Assembly (NCBI GenBank): GCA_934293575.1
Contig: CAKQYU010000002.1
Location: 1 to 64,000, forward strand
Direction: 5' to 3'
Origin: an uncultured Lachnospiraceae bacterium
GTDB lineage: Bacteria; Bacillota; Clostridia; Lachnospirales; Lachnospiraceae
Length of the DNA: 64,000 bases
Shown: positions 16,555 through 24,682 of the stretch, piece after piece
Position numbering within the stretch: the stretch's first letter is position 1
How the letters are laid out: each line of letters starts with the position of its first letter
Made by a program: the position numbers and the translations under genes
The notes under the pieces: model-generated
Told to the model about the DNA's origin: nothing
Databases searched by the model: none
What the model saw: only the letters and a program-made list of their open reading frames with translations

Positions 16555-16592
16555 AAAAACCCTCAAAGCCTTATGCTTTGGGGGTTTTCTTT
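16555..16592 (+). terminator. rho-independent terminator after rpsI
   Basis: AAAACCCTCAAAGC (about 16556-16569) pairs with GCTTTGGGGGTTTT (16575-16588), loop CTTAT, followed by CTTT. Marks the end of the core genome block before the accessory island. Confidence 0.9.
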
Positions 16593-16740
16593 ATGCTTGC
16601 GTTTTTGAAAATTTTGGTAAAAAGTGCAGAATTTTTGACAATAGCACACACGTAGCACACAAATTTACTTGCGTTTTTTGGATATAACTGATAATATGCG
16701 TACAATCTCATATTATGTTCTTTGTTGGGGCTAACTATGA

Positions 16741-16878
16741 CGGTTTAAGGGGCTAGAAGAATATGCTAATCAAGTCAAAGCAGATAAGACAATAGAGGCA
16801 GGAAACTCATTCTGCGGAATATTAAATGAGCTGGGCAAGCTGCTTGAGGCATTCAAGAAATTGATAAAAGAAGGCTAA
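16741..16878 (+). pseudogene. unrecognised coding fragment at island edge
   Basis: From 16741 to TAA at 16876-16878 the frame reads FKGLEEYANQVKADK ... FCGILNELGKLLEAFKK..., a protein-like amphipathic stretch with no start codon and no ribosome binding site; a stop lies just before it. I do not recognise the family. It looks like the C-terminal remnant of a gene whose front was lost when the island formed. The interval 16593-16740 shows nothing beyond AT-rich sequence and a short repeat AGCACACACGTAGCACACA near 16643. Confidence 0.35.
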
Positions 16879-16896
16879 TGCTGGTTTCCAAGGCTG

Positions 16897-17166
16897 ATGA
16901 GATGGAAAACTTTGAAAGGGGGAGTGGCACCGGTGTTTTTAGAGAAAAGCGATGGCTATTCGTATGCGGTGTATGGATATATGAATGTGGAGACTAAGGA
17001 ATATTACTTTAAAGAGAGCGTTCAATGGGAGATTACAGCAGGTAATCGTACTGGTACTGTTGAACAGATGGACGCTAATGTTGAGGCGATGGTGAGAGAT
17101 TTGCAGGAGATATTGAGGATAGGAGCGGAGCAGAAGAGATTGTGGGAGGTGTATGGAGAAAGATAG
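16897..17166 (+). CDS. small hypothetical protein, possibly a remnant
   Basis: An 89-residue frame (MRWKTLKGGVAPVFLEKSD ... LWEVYGER) with mixed hydrophilic content and no recognised domain. The ribosome binding site is weak (AAGGCTGATGAG), and it follows a decayed fragment, so it may be part of a longer lost gene. A strong hairpin terminator follows five bases after its stop, which supports that a transcript once ended here. No function proposed. Confidence 0.35.
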   Translation: MRWKTLKGGVAPVFLEKSDGYSYAVYGYMNVETKEYYFKESVQWEITAGNRTGTVEQMDANVEAMVRDLQEILRIGAEQKRLWEVYGER

Positions 17167-17171
17167 AGAAA

Positions 17172-17212
17172 GGCTTACATTTGGTTAAATTAAAATCAAA
17201 TGTAAGCCTTTT
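17172..17212 (+). terminator. rho-independent terminator
   Basis: GGCTTACATTTG (17172-17183) and CAAATGTAAGCC (17197-17208) form a perfect 12-bp stem with TTTT after it. It insulates the defence operon promoter, which begins 14 bases downstream. Confidence 0.85.
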
Positions 17213-17225
17213 GATAAAACAGAAC

Positions 17226-17254
17226 TTGTGTTCGGCAACACTACGTGATATAAT
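17226..17254 (+). promoter_or_regulatory. promoter of the defence operon
   Basis: TTGTGT (17226-17231), a 17-base spacer ending in TGA, then TATAAT (17249-17254). The TGA just before the -10 box makes it an extended -10 promoter. The first gene, a small DNA-binding protein, starts 85 bases downstream and is a plausible controller. Confidence 0.75.
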
Positions 17255-17338
17255 AAAAACAGTTAGAGAAAATGAAAAATGAATAGTTGATATTGTTCGT
17301 CCCATCGAATATAATTAATGGGAAAAGAGGTAAGTATA

Positions 17339-17512
17339 ATGGGATACATGACAGCGAGCCAAGCAGCAGAAAAATGGAATATTTCACAAAGAAGAGTTCA
17401 AATTCTTTGTTCACAAAATAGAATAGATGGTGTATTTAAACTTGGTGAAAATTGGGCAATTCCAGATAATGCTAAAAAACCAATAGACAATAGAAAAAAA
17501 GGAAATAAATAA
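17339..17512 (+). CDS. small helix-turn-helix DNA-binding protein, probable controller
   Basis: A 57-residue protein starting MGYMTASQAAEKWNIS and continuing RRVQILCSQNRIDGVFK-LGENWAIP. This is the MerR/excisionase-like winged helix-turn-helix layout: first helices SQAAEKWNIS-RRVQILC, then a wing ending in the tryptophan of NWAIP. The ATG at 17339 follows AGAGG with good spacing; the upstream in-frame ATG at 17318 has no ribosome binding site. It is the first gene of the defence operon and overlaps nothing, ending one base before the methyltransferase start. Such small proteins often lead restriction-modification operons; control function is inferred. Confidence 0.75.
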   Translation: MGYMTASQAAEKWNISQRRVQILCSQNRIDGVFKLGENWAIPDNAKKPIDNRKKGNK

Positions 17513-17513
17513 A

Positions 17514-18608
17514 ATGAAAAATAATAAATTAGTTGCAATAGATTTATTTTGTGGTTGTGGTGGATTTTCATATGGTTTTCAACAAGCTGGATTTGATATG
17601 GCATTGGGAATTGATATGTGGAAAGATGCAACAGTTACATATAAGCATAATTTCCCAAATGCGTGTGTAATAAATGAGGATATTACAAGTATTTCATCAG
17701 ATGATATATTGTCAAAACTTAATATGAGTGCAGACGATATAGATGTAATTATTGGGGGACCACCATGTCAGGGCTTTTCTGTTTCTGGAAAACGTATGAT
17801 AGATGATCCGAGAAATAAATTATATAAATCTTTTGTGGGATTAGTGGATGAAATTAGACCTAAAGTGTTTGTTATGGAGAATGTACCGGGGTTAATAAGG
17901 CTATTCGGAGGAAAAGTGAAAGAACAGGTTTTATATGATTTTTCTTCATTAGGATATAGAGTTAAAGTACAGCAATTATCATCAGATGATTATGGAGTTC
18001 CGCAACAAAGAAAGAGAGTGTTTTTTGTAGGAGTAAATGAGAAAAAAATACCACCAAATGTAAAGTTTGAATTTCCTAAGGCAGAATATGGAGACGGAAA
18101 GAAACCATATATTACATGTAAAGAAGCTATTTCTGATCTAGATTTTGTACCAGATGATGTATCATTAGGTGAAAATATAGCATATAAAATTCCAGCACAA
18201 TCAGAATATCAGAATTTAATGAGGAAAGATAGCGATAGCATAAAAAATCACTCGATAACTATACACAAAGAGCAGACGAAAAAAATAATTGCTATGGTTC
18301 CAGATGGGGGAAATTACAAAGATTTACCAATAGAGTTGCAGAATACGAGAAAGGTTCATATAGCATGGACAAGAATGAATAGTGCGAAGCCTTGTTTCAC
18401 AATTGATACAGGACATAATCATCATTTTCATTATAAGGAAAATAGAGTTCCAACTGTAAGAGAATCGGCGAGAATTCAGTCTTTTCCAGACAAATTTGAA
18501 TTTATTGGTATAAAAACAAGTCAATTAAAGCAAGTAGGGAATGCTGTTCCACCATTGATGGCAAAAGCTATTGCAAAACAGGTTATCAATGTAATACGAG
18601 AGGAGTGA
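17514..18608 (+). CDS. DNA (cytosine-5-)-methyltransferase, first copy
   Basis: A 364-residue C5-cytosine methyltransferase. Ordered motifs: I (DLFCGCGGFSYG, 10-21), IV with catalytic C85 (GGPPCQGFS), VI (MENV, 121-124), VIII (QQRKRV, 164-169) and X near the end (QVGNAVPP). The region between VIII and X, about 185-300, is the target recognition domain and differs from the second methyltransferase in this operon. It transfers methyl groups from S-adenosylmethionine to cytosine and should protect host DNA against the nuclease encoded next. It starts one base after the HTH gene and ends four bases before the nuclease gene. Confidence 0.95.
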   Translation: MKNNKLVAIDLFCGCGGFSYGFQQAGFDMALGIDMWKDATVTYKHNFPNACVINEDITSISSDDILSKLNMSADDIDVIIGGPPCQGFSVSGKRMIDDPRNKLYKSFVGLVDEIRPKVFVMENVPGLIRLFGGKVKEQVLYDFSSLGYRVKVQQLSSDDYGVPQQRKRVFFVGVNEKKIPPNVKFEFPKAEYGDGKKPYITCKEAISDLDFVPDDVSLGENIAYKIPAQSEYQNLMRKDSDSIKNHSITIHKEQTKKIIAMVPDGGNYKDLPIELQNTRKVHIAWTRMNSAKPCFTIDTGHNHHFHYKENRVPTVRESARIQSFPDKFEFIGIKTSQLKQVGNAVPPLMAKAIAKQVINVIREE

Positions 18609-18612
18609 TTAC

Positions 18613-20022
18613 ATGTATAATAGATTAAATCAATATAGATGCATAATTATCAGGGGAAAGTCACAAAGAGAGATAGACGATTTATTGCCTGCTTATGCGA
18701 AAGTAATAGATGATATAACGCCATGTGAGGAAGAAATCTTTGCTCATAAATTCAATGAATTGCTCTCACCATATTTATCGGCAGACAAAAGAATTAAGAA
18801 AACATTGGATAATCATAGAACGGAAATTGCGGGGAAACTTTTTGGAATGTATTATTTAGAAGATGATGGATATGTGTATGCGTCTGACAGAACAAAAAAG
18901 TTTTTGAAAGATAATGATCAGCCAGCATTTTTTAAAGATTTATGCTATAAAATGCAATTTCCAAATGGTATGCAAAAACCGCAAACATTTCAGCCATTGT
19001 TAGATAATCGGATTTGTATTAGACCAAATTCTTTTGTTTTAAGAGTATTGCAGTTGGCGTCATCGAAGCATATGGTATTAACTAAAAAAGAAATTGGATA
19101 TTATGTTTTAAATTCATTAGATGTACTTCGTGGAGTTGCTGTACCAGAAGAAGTGATAGAGGCAATTGAAAACGATAGAAAACAAGGAATTGTTAGAAAG
19201 ATAGAGACAGAAGGCAAAGCCTTATCATATAACTATCAACATATTAATGAACAAATAAACTATTTGGAATTGGCAAATCTAATTTATACAAACAGTGTAG
19301 GTGAAGTGTGGTTAAATGAAAATGAACATGATACAATTCAGATTTTTTCGTCTGATTGGAATAAGAAGCCTGAATTCGATGTATATGCGTATGATTTATC
19401 AACGCCAGAAGGGCGTAAGTACTTCGAAAGAAAATGGATAGTATATTTTGGCAGATTAAGTGACAAAGCAAATGAATTTGAGACAACAGCTAGAGCATTA
19501 GGGGTAGCAGAAGAGTTACCAAAGAAAAAAGAAACGAAAGGTCAAACGACTACTGAAATTGGAGATGAGGGTGAGGCATATGTATTTGAATATGAAAAGA
19601 ATAGAGTATACACATTCAATCCACGTCTCGTAAATAGGGTTTTATCATTGGGAAAGACAAAAGGTTTAGGGTATGATATTCAGTCTGTGGTGGCAGAAAA
19701 AGGAAATAAATCAGATTTTGCTAAATATATTGAGGTGAAATCAACTAAGAGAGTGACCGAACCAAATTTGAGTGATGCATACTGGATGGATACTCTTAAT
19801 ATTACAAGAAATGAATGGATTGCAGCACAGCAACATGGTGAATTTTATTGCATTTATAGGGTCTATTTTGTAAGAGGACGCATAATAATGTATGTTATAA
19901 ATAATATACATCAAAAGCAGATGGATAATAAAATTGATGTTGTGCCATTAACGTATAGAATTGATTTTGGAAAAGATGCTATAGATAATATAGTGATAGA
20001 GGAGGTAAAGAAAGATGTTTAA
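18613..20022 (+). CDS. putative restriction endonuclease with C-terminal DUF3883 domain
   Basis: A 469-residue protein. The last ~150 residues match the DUF3883 type (a PD-(D/E)XK-like fold): GDEGEAYVFEYEK, then GLGYDIQSV with D355 and YIEVKST with E374 and K376, the expected D...ExK catalytic triad. The first ~300 residues are not recognised; they contain possible helix-turn-helix segments (KKEIGYYVLNSLDVLRG) and probably read the DNA sequence. Lying between two C5 methyltransferases, with 4- and 8-base junctions, it is most likely the cleaving component of a type II system. Cleavage itself is inferred. A modification-dependent enzyme is the main alternative. Confidence 0.85.
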   Translation: MYNRLNQYRCIIIRGKSQREIDDLLPAYAKVIDDITPCEEEIFAHKFNELLSPYLSADKRIKKTLDNHRTEIAGKLFGMYYLEDDGYVYASDRTKKFLKDNDQPAFFKDLCYKMQFPNGMQKPQTFQPLLDNRICIRPNSFVLRVLQLASSKHMVLTKKEIGYYVLNSLDVLRGVAVPEEVIEAIENDRKQGIVRKIETEGKALSYNYQHINEQINYLELANLIYTNSVGEVWLNENEHDTIQIFSSDWNKKPEFDVYAYDLSTPEGRKYFERKWIVYFGRLSDKANEFETTARALGVAEELPKKKETKGQTTTEIGDEGEAYVFEYEKNRVYTFNPRLVNRVLSLGKTKGLGYDIQSVVAEKGNKSDFAKYIEVKSTKRVTEPNLSDAYWMDTLNITRNEWIAAQQHGEFYCIYRVYFVRGRIIMYVINNIHQKQMDNKIDVVPLTYRIDFGKDAIDNIVIEEVKKDV

Positions 20023-21013
20023 AGTTGTTTCTTTATTTTCAGGTTGCGGAGGAGCAGACCAAGGGATAATTGGCAATTTCATTTTCAATAAGAAAAAATA
20101 TGAACGACTTCCATTTGAGTTAGTATATGCTACTGATATTGATCAAAAAGCATTAAATTCGCATATGAAGAATTTCAAATGTGAAAATGTCGTATGTAAA
20201 GATATATGTGAAACTAAATCAAATGAAATTCCAGATTGTGATATTATAGTTGGAGGATTTCCTTGTCAGTCTTTTAGTACGGTAAACCCTACAAAAGATC
20301 CGTTTGATGATAGAGCAAATTTGTATAAACAAATGGTACGTGTGGTAAAGGATAAGCAACCTAAGGTATTTATAGCAGAAAATGTAAAGGGAATGATGAC
20401 CTTGCATAAGGGGCAAATCTTTAATAGAATAATAAAAGCGTTTGAGGAAGTAGGTTATACAACATATACCAAATTATTTAATGCGGCAGATTATGGTGTT
20501 CCGCAAAAAAGGGAAAGAGTAATTATTGTTGGAATTAGAAATGATTTGAATGACATAATGGAATATGAATTTCCTAAAGAAACAAATAAAAATAATTGGG
20601 TGCCATTGTCTGTTGCAGTTCCCAAGCTAGCAATTGAACAGGAAAAGTATTATTTTTCAGAGAGAGCAGTTCAGGGAATGAAAAATGCAAAGAATAATAT
20701 GAAGAGAGGATTGTATCAAGATTTAGATAAGCCTTGTTTGACTGTTACAAGTCATCTTGCAAAGGTGAGTTTAAATTCAAGAGATCCGGTACTTTTGGTA
20801 AATCCTGAAAAGGAATTATATCGAAGATTTACACCATTAGAGGCAGCTAGAATCCAATCATTTCCAGATAAATTTATATTTGCAGGAAGTGAGACAGATG
20901 CTTATAGACAAATAGGGAATGCAATTCCGCCTGTAATGTTTTGGCATATATCGAATTCAATTAGGAAATATTTAGAGATAGCGGAAATAGCAGAGCAGAA
21001 GGAAGCAATTTAA
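20015..21013 (+). CDS. DNA (cytosine-5-)-methyltransferase, second copy
   Basis: A 332-residue C5-cytosine methyltransferase with motif I SLFSGCGGADQG, motif IV GGFPCQSFS with catalytic C84, motif VI AENV (121-124), motif VIII PQKRERV and motif X RQIGNAIPP. The variable region is shorter than and unlike that of the first methyltransferase. It overlaps the nuclease gene by eight bases and uses an internal GAGGAGGTAAAG ribosome binding site, so the three genes are translationally coupled. Two different methyltransferases are the usual arrangement when the recognition sequence is asymmetric and each strand needs its own enzyme. Confidence 0.95.
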   Translation: MFKVVSLFSGCGGADQGIIGNFIFNKKKYERLPFELVYATDIDQKALNSHMKNFKCENVVCKDICETKSNEIPDCDIIVGGFPCQSFSTVNPTKDPFDDRANLYKQMVRVVKDKQPKVFIAENVKGMMTLHKGQIFNRIIKAFEEVGYTTYTKLFNAADYGVPQKRERVIIVGIRNDLNDIMEYEFPKETNKNNWVPLSVAVPKLAIEQEKYYFSERAVQGMKNAKNNMKRGLYQDLDKPCLTVTSHLAKVSLNSRDPVLLVNPEKELYRRFTPLEAARIQSFPDKFIFAGSETDAYRQIGNAIPPVMFWHISNSIRKYLEIAEIAEQKEAI

Positions 21014-21098
21014 GGAAAAGGAGATTTATCTCAAGTAGAGAAAAAACTGATTTAGTACAACAATACATTAGTTGAAACATATAGAAAGGTAGGAAAAC

Positions 21099-21713
21099 AT
21101 GGCAGAGTATCCATATTTAAGAAGTAATAAGAATTTACCACAAATTTTCGAAAAAATAAGAACAGCAGCAAAACCTCCAAAATTTACAATAGCATTTGTA
21201 AAACAACTAGGATTTACTAGTTCAAATGATGCAGCATATCCATCACTATTAAAAAAACTAGGATATTTGATGGAAGATGGAACACCAACAGCGTATTATG
21301 ATGATTTGAGAGATTCGGGTACGATGGGAAGATCGTTAGCATCAAGAATACGAGAACTTTATAGTGAATTATTTGTAATTAATACAAAAATTAATGAGGC
21401 GAGTGAAGGAGATATAAAAGGTGCAATTAGTAGAGTGACAGGAAAGGAAGCTAAAGATGTTACGAGCATTGCATCTACATTTAGAGCATTATGCGGATTG
21501 GCAGATTTTTCTGAACCGACAGAGACAGTTCAAGAAATAGCACACAATTTTGAAGAAAAAACAGAAGCTATAGATGATGAATCGACAAATAATGTTAATA
21601 ATATTATTACACCAGATTTTCATTACAATATACAAATACACTTACCAGCGACAACAGATATATCAGTATATAATGCAATATTCAAGAGTATAAAAGAGAA
21701 TTTACTTTCTTAG
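21099..21713 (+). CDS. DUF5343 family protein in defence operon
   Basis: A 204-residue protein. The N-terminal 150 residues (YPYLRSNKNLPQIFEKIR, then FVKQLGFTSSNDAAYPSLLKKLGYL and DGTPTAYYDDLRDS) match the DUF5343 family as I know it: a likely winged-helix-like unit plus helices. The tail contains a flexible acidic linker and a final strand-helix segment (NIQIHLPATTDISVYNAIFKSIKENLL). Function unknown. It is 86 bases downstream of the second methyltransferase, with a GAAAGG ribosome binding site, and 12 bases upstream of a HEPN protein, so these two form a couplet within or beside the restriction operon. Confidence 0.7.
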   Translation: MAEYPYLRSNKNLPQIFEKIRTAAKPPKFTIAFVKQLGFTSSNDAAYPSLLKKLGYLMEDGTPTAYYDDLRDSGTMGRSLASRIRELYSELFVINTKINEASEGDIKGAISRVTGKEAKDVTSIASTFRALCGLADFSEPTETVQEIAHNFEEKTEAIDDESTNNVNNIITPDFHYNIQIHLPATTDISVYNAIFKSIKENLLS

Positions 21714-21725
21714 GTGGTGTGATAA

Positions 21726-22304
21726 ATGGAAACAATGGAAAAGTTAAAGGAATTTACATTTAATGCTATGTTATTGGAAGATACTCTATTTGCTATGCAA
21801 AAAACAGGGATTCCAGTGAAAGAAGGGATACAACAAACACCAGTAACTAGAGTTATAGAGAGTGATTTTAGCCCAATAATATGGCAACAAGCACTAGAGA
21901 TGTCTTCGGTTTATGCAATGATATATTGTATAGAAAATACCCTAAGAAATTTTGTTGTTGATCGTCTCTCAGAAAGATATGGTTTAGATTGGTGGGAATC
22001 ATGTGTTTCAAAAAACATAAAAAATGCGGCTCAGAAGTTAAAGGCATCGGAGGAAAAGAATAAATACCACTCATCAAGAGGAGATTCACCTATTCATTAC
22101 ACAATGTTGGATAATTTGGCACAGATAATTACAAGTAATTGGGAGGAATTTGCTGATATTATTCCTAACCAAGCGTGGATTGTTTCAAGAATGGATGATT
22201 TAACGATGTGTCGCAATGTAATTGCACACACAGGAATATTGCCGAAATATGAAGTTGAACGAATAGAGAGTATCGCAAGGGATTTTATTAGTCAATTGGG
22301 ATAG
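21726..22304 (+). CDS. Swt1-type HEPN domain protein
   Basis: A 192-residue, all-helical protein with the C-terminal HEPN signature RNVIAH (R163 and H168), the R-x4-6-H ribonuclease motif, and an upstream conserved region EMSSVYAMIYCIENTLRNFVV typical of Swt1-like HEPN. HEPN proteins in defence loci are usually RNases or toxins released on infection, often held by a neighbour. The DUF5343 protein directly upstream is the obvious partner. GTGGTGTGATAA-type ribosome binding site. RNase activity is inferred from the motif alone. Confidence 0.75.
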   Translation: METMEKLKEFTFNAMLLEDTLFAMQKTGIPVKEGIQQTPVTRVIESDFSPIIWQQALEMSSVYAMIYCIENTLRNFVVDRLSERYGLDWWESCVSKNIKNAAQKLKASEEKNKYHSSRGDSPIHYTMLDNLAQIITSNWEEFADIIPNQAWIVSRMDDLTMCRNVIAHTGILPKYEVERIESIARDFISQLG

Positions 22305-22920
22305 ATATAATTATCTATTATCCTAGATTATTGAATTCGGAGTAAAGGATATTACTAATTTACAATATCATAAGGCGGATCGTATTATATCTTTGTATGT
22401 GCTATTTGGAAAAAATGAAAGGAAAAACTAATAATACTGCCCAAACTATACAAGATATTATGAAACGAATATCTGGGTAATATTTTAAAACACTAGGAAA
22501 ATATAAAAATGATGAATTGATAAATAAATTTCTTGATTATGTGGGCAAGAAAATATGAGTATCAATATTATATTGGACAAATGATGATTAATTGCATTTT
22601 GAAGTATTTTGTGATTTATCAGAAAGGTATCAATAAGCCTTTGAGAATTAGGTGTAGTATGTAGATTTCTTACTGTTTCATCAAAAGCAATGTCAATTCC
22701 GTTCTTGTATTGGTTGGAGTAAGCAAAGTGTTTTTTCATAATGATACCCAAAGAGGACACTATAGAAAAATCAATTAAAAATAGAAAACATTTGCTTCCC
22801 AATATGTGACCAATAATTAAAAGGGAAACCCCTCACACATGAAAACAATCATCAAACCATTAATTACTTATGATTTTGTGATATCTATAGTTTTGTTCCA
22901 CTATATCATAGAAGAAAATC
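22305..22920 (+). pseudogene. gene-poor island edge with an interrupted frame
   Basis: About 615 AT-rich bases without an intact gene. From ATG at 22415 a frame reads MKGKTNNTAQTIQDIMKRISG, meets a TAA, and then continues in the same frame as YFKTLGKYKNDELINKFLDYVGKKI to TGA at 22556-22558: a gene tail broken by one nonsense codon. A minus-strand frame at 22485-22802 shows protein-like pieces (NQYKNGIDIAFDETVRNL) but no ribosome binding site. The stretch resembles decayed mobile-element sequence at the right boundary of the island. I recognise no family. Confidence 0.4.
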
Positions 22921-23256
22921 TTACTCCACAATAAAATTATAAAACAACACACAAACCAAAAACAATAGAATTACTGCAATGATAACAGGTGTCCATTTTT
23001 TCGTAAAATCGGCACCCTTTTCTGTAATTGCATAGTCCGGATGTTCTGCTGAAATCATTAAGTTTACAGGAGCATCAATGGACAAATTCAAAAAATCATT
23101 TCTGGAGTAGCCCTGGCTGATATCGGTCTGGTAGGTCTGACCGTTATATACATATTCGGCTATGATAGAACGCGCTCCGTCGGTATCGACATTTTTTTTG
23201 ATAACTTTTCCTGTAAGCCGGATTGGCTGATTTAAAATTGCATTATTTTTGCGCAT
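22921..23256 (-). CDS. small membrane-anchored hypothetical protein
   Basis: A 111-residue protein: an N-terminal soluble beta-rich part (RLTGKVIKKNVDTDGARSI, VYNGQTYQTDISQGYS) and one C-terminal hydrophobic helix (about 88-108, WTPVIIAVILLFLVCVLFY). The soluble part resembles the small DUF3592-like fold by its alternating strands and the YNGQxY turn, but this is a loose resemblance. Tail-anchored topology puts the domain in the cytosol if no signal precedes it. It is transcribed away from the defence island and toward it from the core side. Function unknown. Confidence 0.6.
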   Translation of the reverse strand: MRKNNAILNQPIRLTGKVIKKNVDTDGARSIIAEYVYNGQTYQTDISQGYSRNDFLNLSIDAPVNLMISAEHPDYAITEKGADFTKKWTPVIIAVILLFLVCVLFYNFIVE

Positions 23257-23522
23257 GGTAACAATTAAATGAATAATATAGCATTTGTGTTTTTTTTAAA
23301 CAATGTTAAAATAAATAAGGGTTTGCAGAAAGTTAAAAAAATTCTATAAAATTGATGGATTTATGTGTATAATAGGAAACGGATTTCAAACGTGAGAGAA
23401 GAACGGGAATGAAATGGACTGATGCAGATGCCGGAATCGGATGTGCAGCAGTAGAATAAAAAAGATAAATTAGGATAATAAGAAAAATTTTATGTTAAAA
23501 AGATAAAGGTTGGAGGATACAA

Positions 23523-24680
23523 ATGCAGTCTGTTACGATAGAAGAGTTAGAGACACAAAAGGAACCATTTATAGTGGATATCCGGACAGAGGATGATTAC
23601 AAAAGAGGTTCCCTGCAAAACGCAATCAATATTCCGATGGCTCAGTTGAAGGAGAGAATGGCTGAACTGCCAAAGGATAAAACAATATATCTTCTCTGTC
23701 ATACAGGGGAACGAAGCGTTGATTATGTGGAAATGCTGGATGATGCAGGATATGATGCGGTCAATATCAGCGGTGGATATCGTTCCTTTTTGCGGAAGCA
23801 GTTGTCGTTGATGGTGCAGGATGAGGATTTACAGACAAGAACGAAAGAAATTGAAAGAACCATTATAAAAAGGTACCGGAAATCAATCTGGAGACCGTTT
23901 ATTAAGGGAATTCAAGAGTATGATTTGATTCAGGAAAATGATAAAATTGCAGTCTGTATATCCGGTGGTAAGGATTCCATGCTGATGGCGAAGCTTTTGC
24001 AGGAATTACAACGCCATGGAAAATTTCATTTTGAACTGGTATTTTTGGTAATGAATCCGGGATACAATGCCGATAACTGGAAAATCATTGAAAACAATGC
24101 AAAGGTATTGGGGATTCCGCTTACTGTATTTGAATCAGACATTTTTGATGTAGTGGCAGATATTGAACAAAATCCGTGCTACCTTTGTGCCCGCATGAGA
24201 AGAGGACATTTATATGCACATGCAAAGGAATTGGGTTGTAATAAGATTGCGTTAGGGCATCATTTTGATGATGTGATAGAGACCATTTTAATGGGTATGT
24301 TATACAGCGCCAAAATTGAGACAATGATGCCAAAATTGCACAGTAAGAATTTTGAAGGAATGGAATTAATCCGTCCGATGTACTTGATTAAGGAAGAGGC
24401 AATTAAAACATGGAGGGATTATAACAAATTACATTTTATCCAATGTGCCTGCCGGTTTACGGAAAATTGTGCAACCTGCGGTGGTGGAAGAGGCTCAAAG
24501 CGGGATGAAATGAAAGACCTGATTGCACAGTTTCGGAGAACCAGTGATGTGATAGAAACGAACATCTATAATAGTGTGAGAAATATTAATCTGAAAACGG
24601 TAATCGGATATCATAAAGGGGATGAGAAGTATTGCTTCTTAGATGATTATGATGATCCAAAGCCGAATCAGATATTCTAA
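23523..24680 (+). CDS. rhodanese domain fused to TtcA-like tRNA thiolase
   Basis: A 385-residue two-domain protein. Residues 1-95 are a rhodanese domain with active cysteine C59 in the loop CHTGERS. Residues 115-360 are a PP-loop ATPase of the TtcA type: SGGKDS (147-152), CYLC (219-222), GHHFDD, and a cysteine cluster at 308, 310, 316 and 319 (CAC, then CATC), suitable for an iron-sulfur cluster and an extra metal site. TtcA makes 2-thiocytidine at position 32 of tRNA. The rhodanese would deliver persulfide sulfur directly to the thiolase. ATG follows TTGGAGGATACAA. tRNA target is inferred. Confidence 0.85.
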   Translation: MQSVTIEELETQKEPFIVDIRTEDDYKRGSLQNAINIPMAQLKERMAELPKDKTIYLLCHTGERSVDYVEMLDDAGYDAVNISGGYRSFLRKQLSLMVQDEDLQTRTKEIERTIIKRYRKSIWRPFIKGIQEYDLIQENDKIAVCISGGKDSMLMAKLLQELQRHGKFHFELVFLVMNPGYNADNWKIIENNAKVLGIPLTVFESDIFDVVADIEQNPCYLCARMRRGHLYAHAKELGCNKIALGHHFDDVIETILMGMLYSAKIETMMPKLHSKNFEGMELIRPMYLIKEEAIKTWRDYNKLHFIQCACRFTENCATCGGGRGSKRDEMKDLIAQFRRTSDVIETNIYNSVRNINLKTVIGYHKGDEKYCFLDDYDDPKPNQIF

Positions 24681-24682
24681 AG

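Noticed and set aside
16505..16687. 60-codon frame overlapping the end of rpsI and its terminator
   Set aside because: It runs across a rho-independent terminator stem and overlaps rpsI out of frame.
22485..22802. Minus-strand 105-codon frame at the island edge
   Set aside because: Some protein-like pieces, but no ribosome binding site, odd composition and no family; treated as debris.
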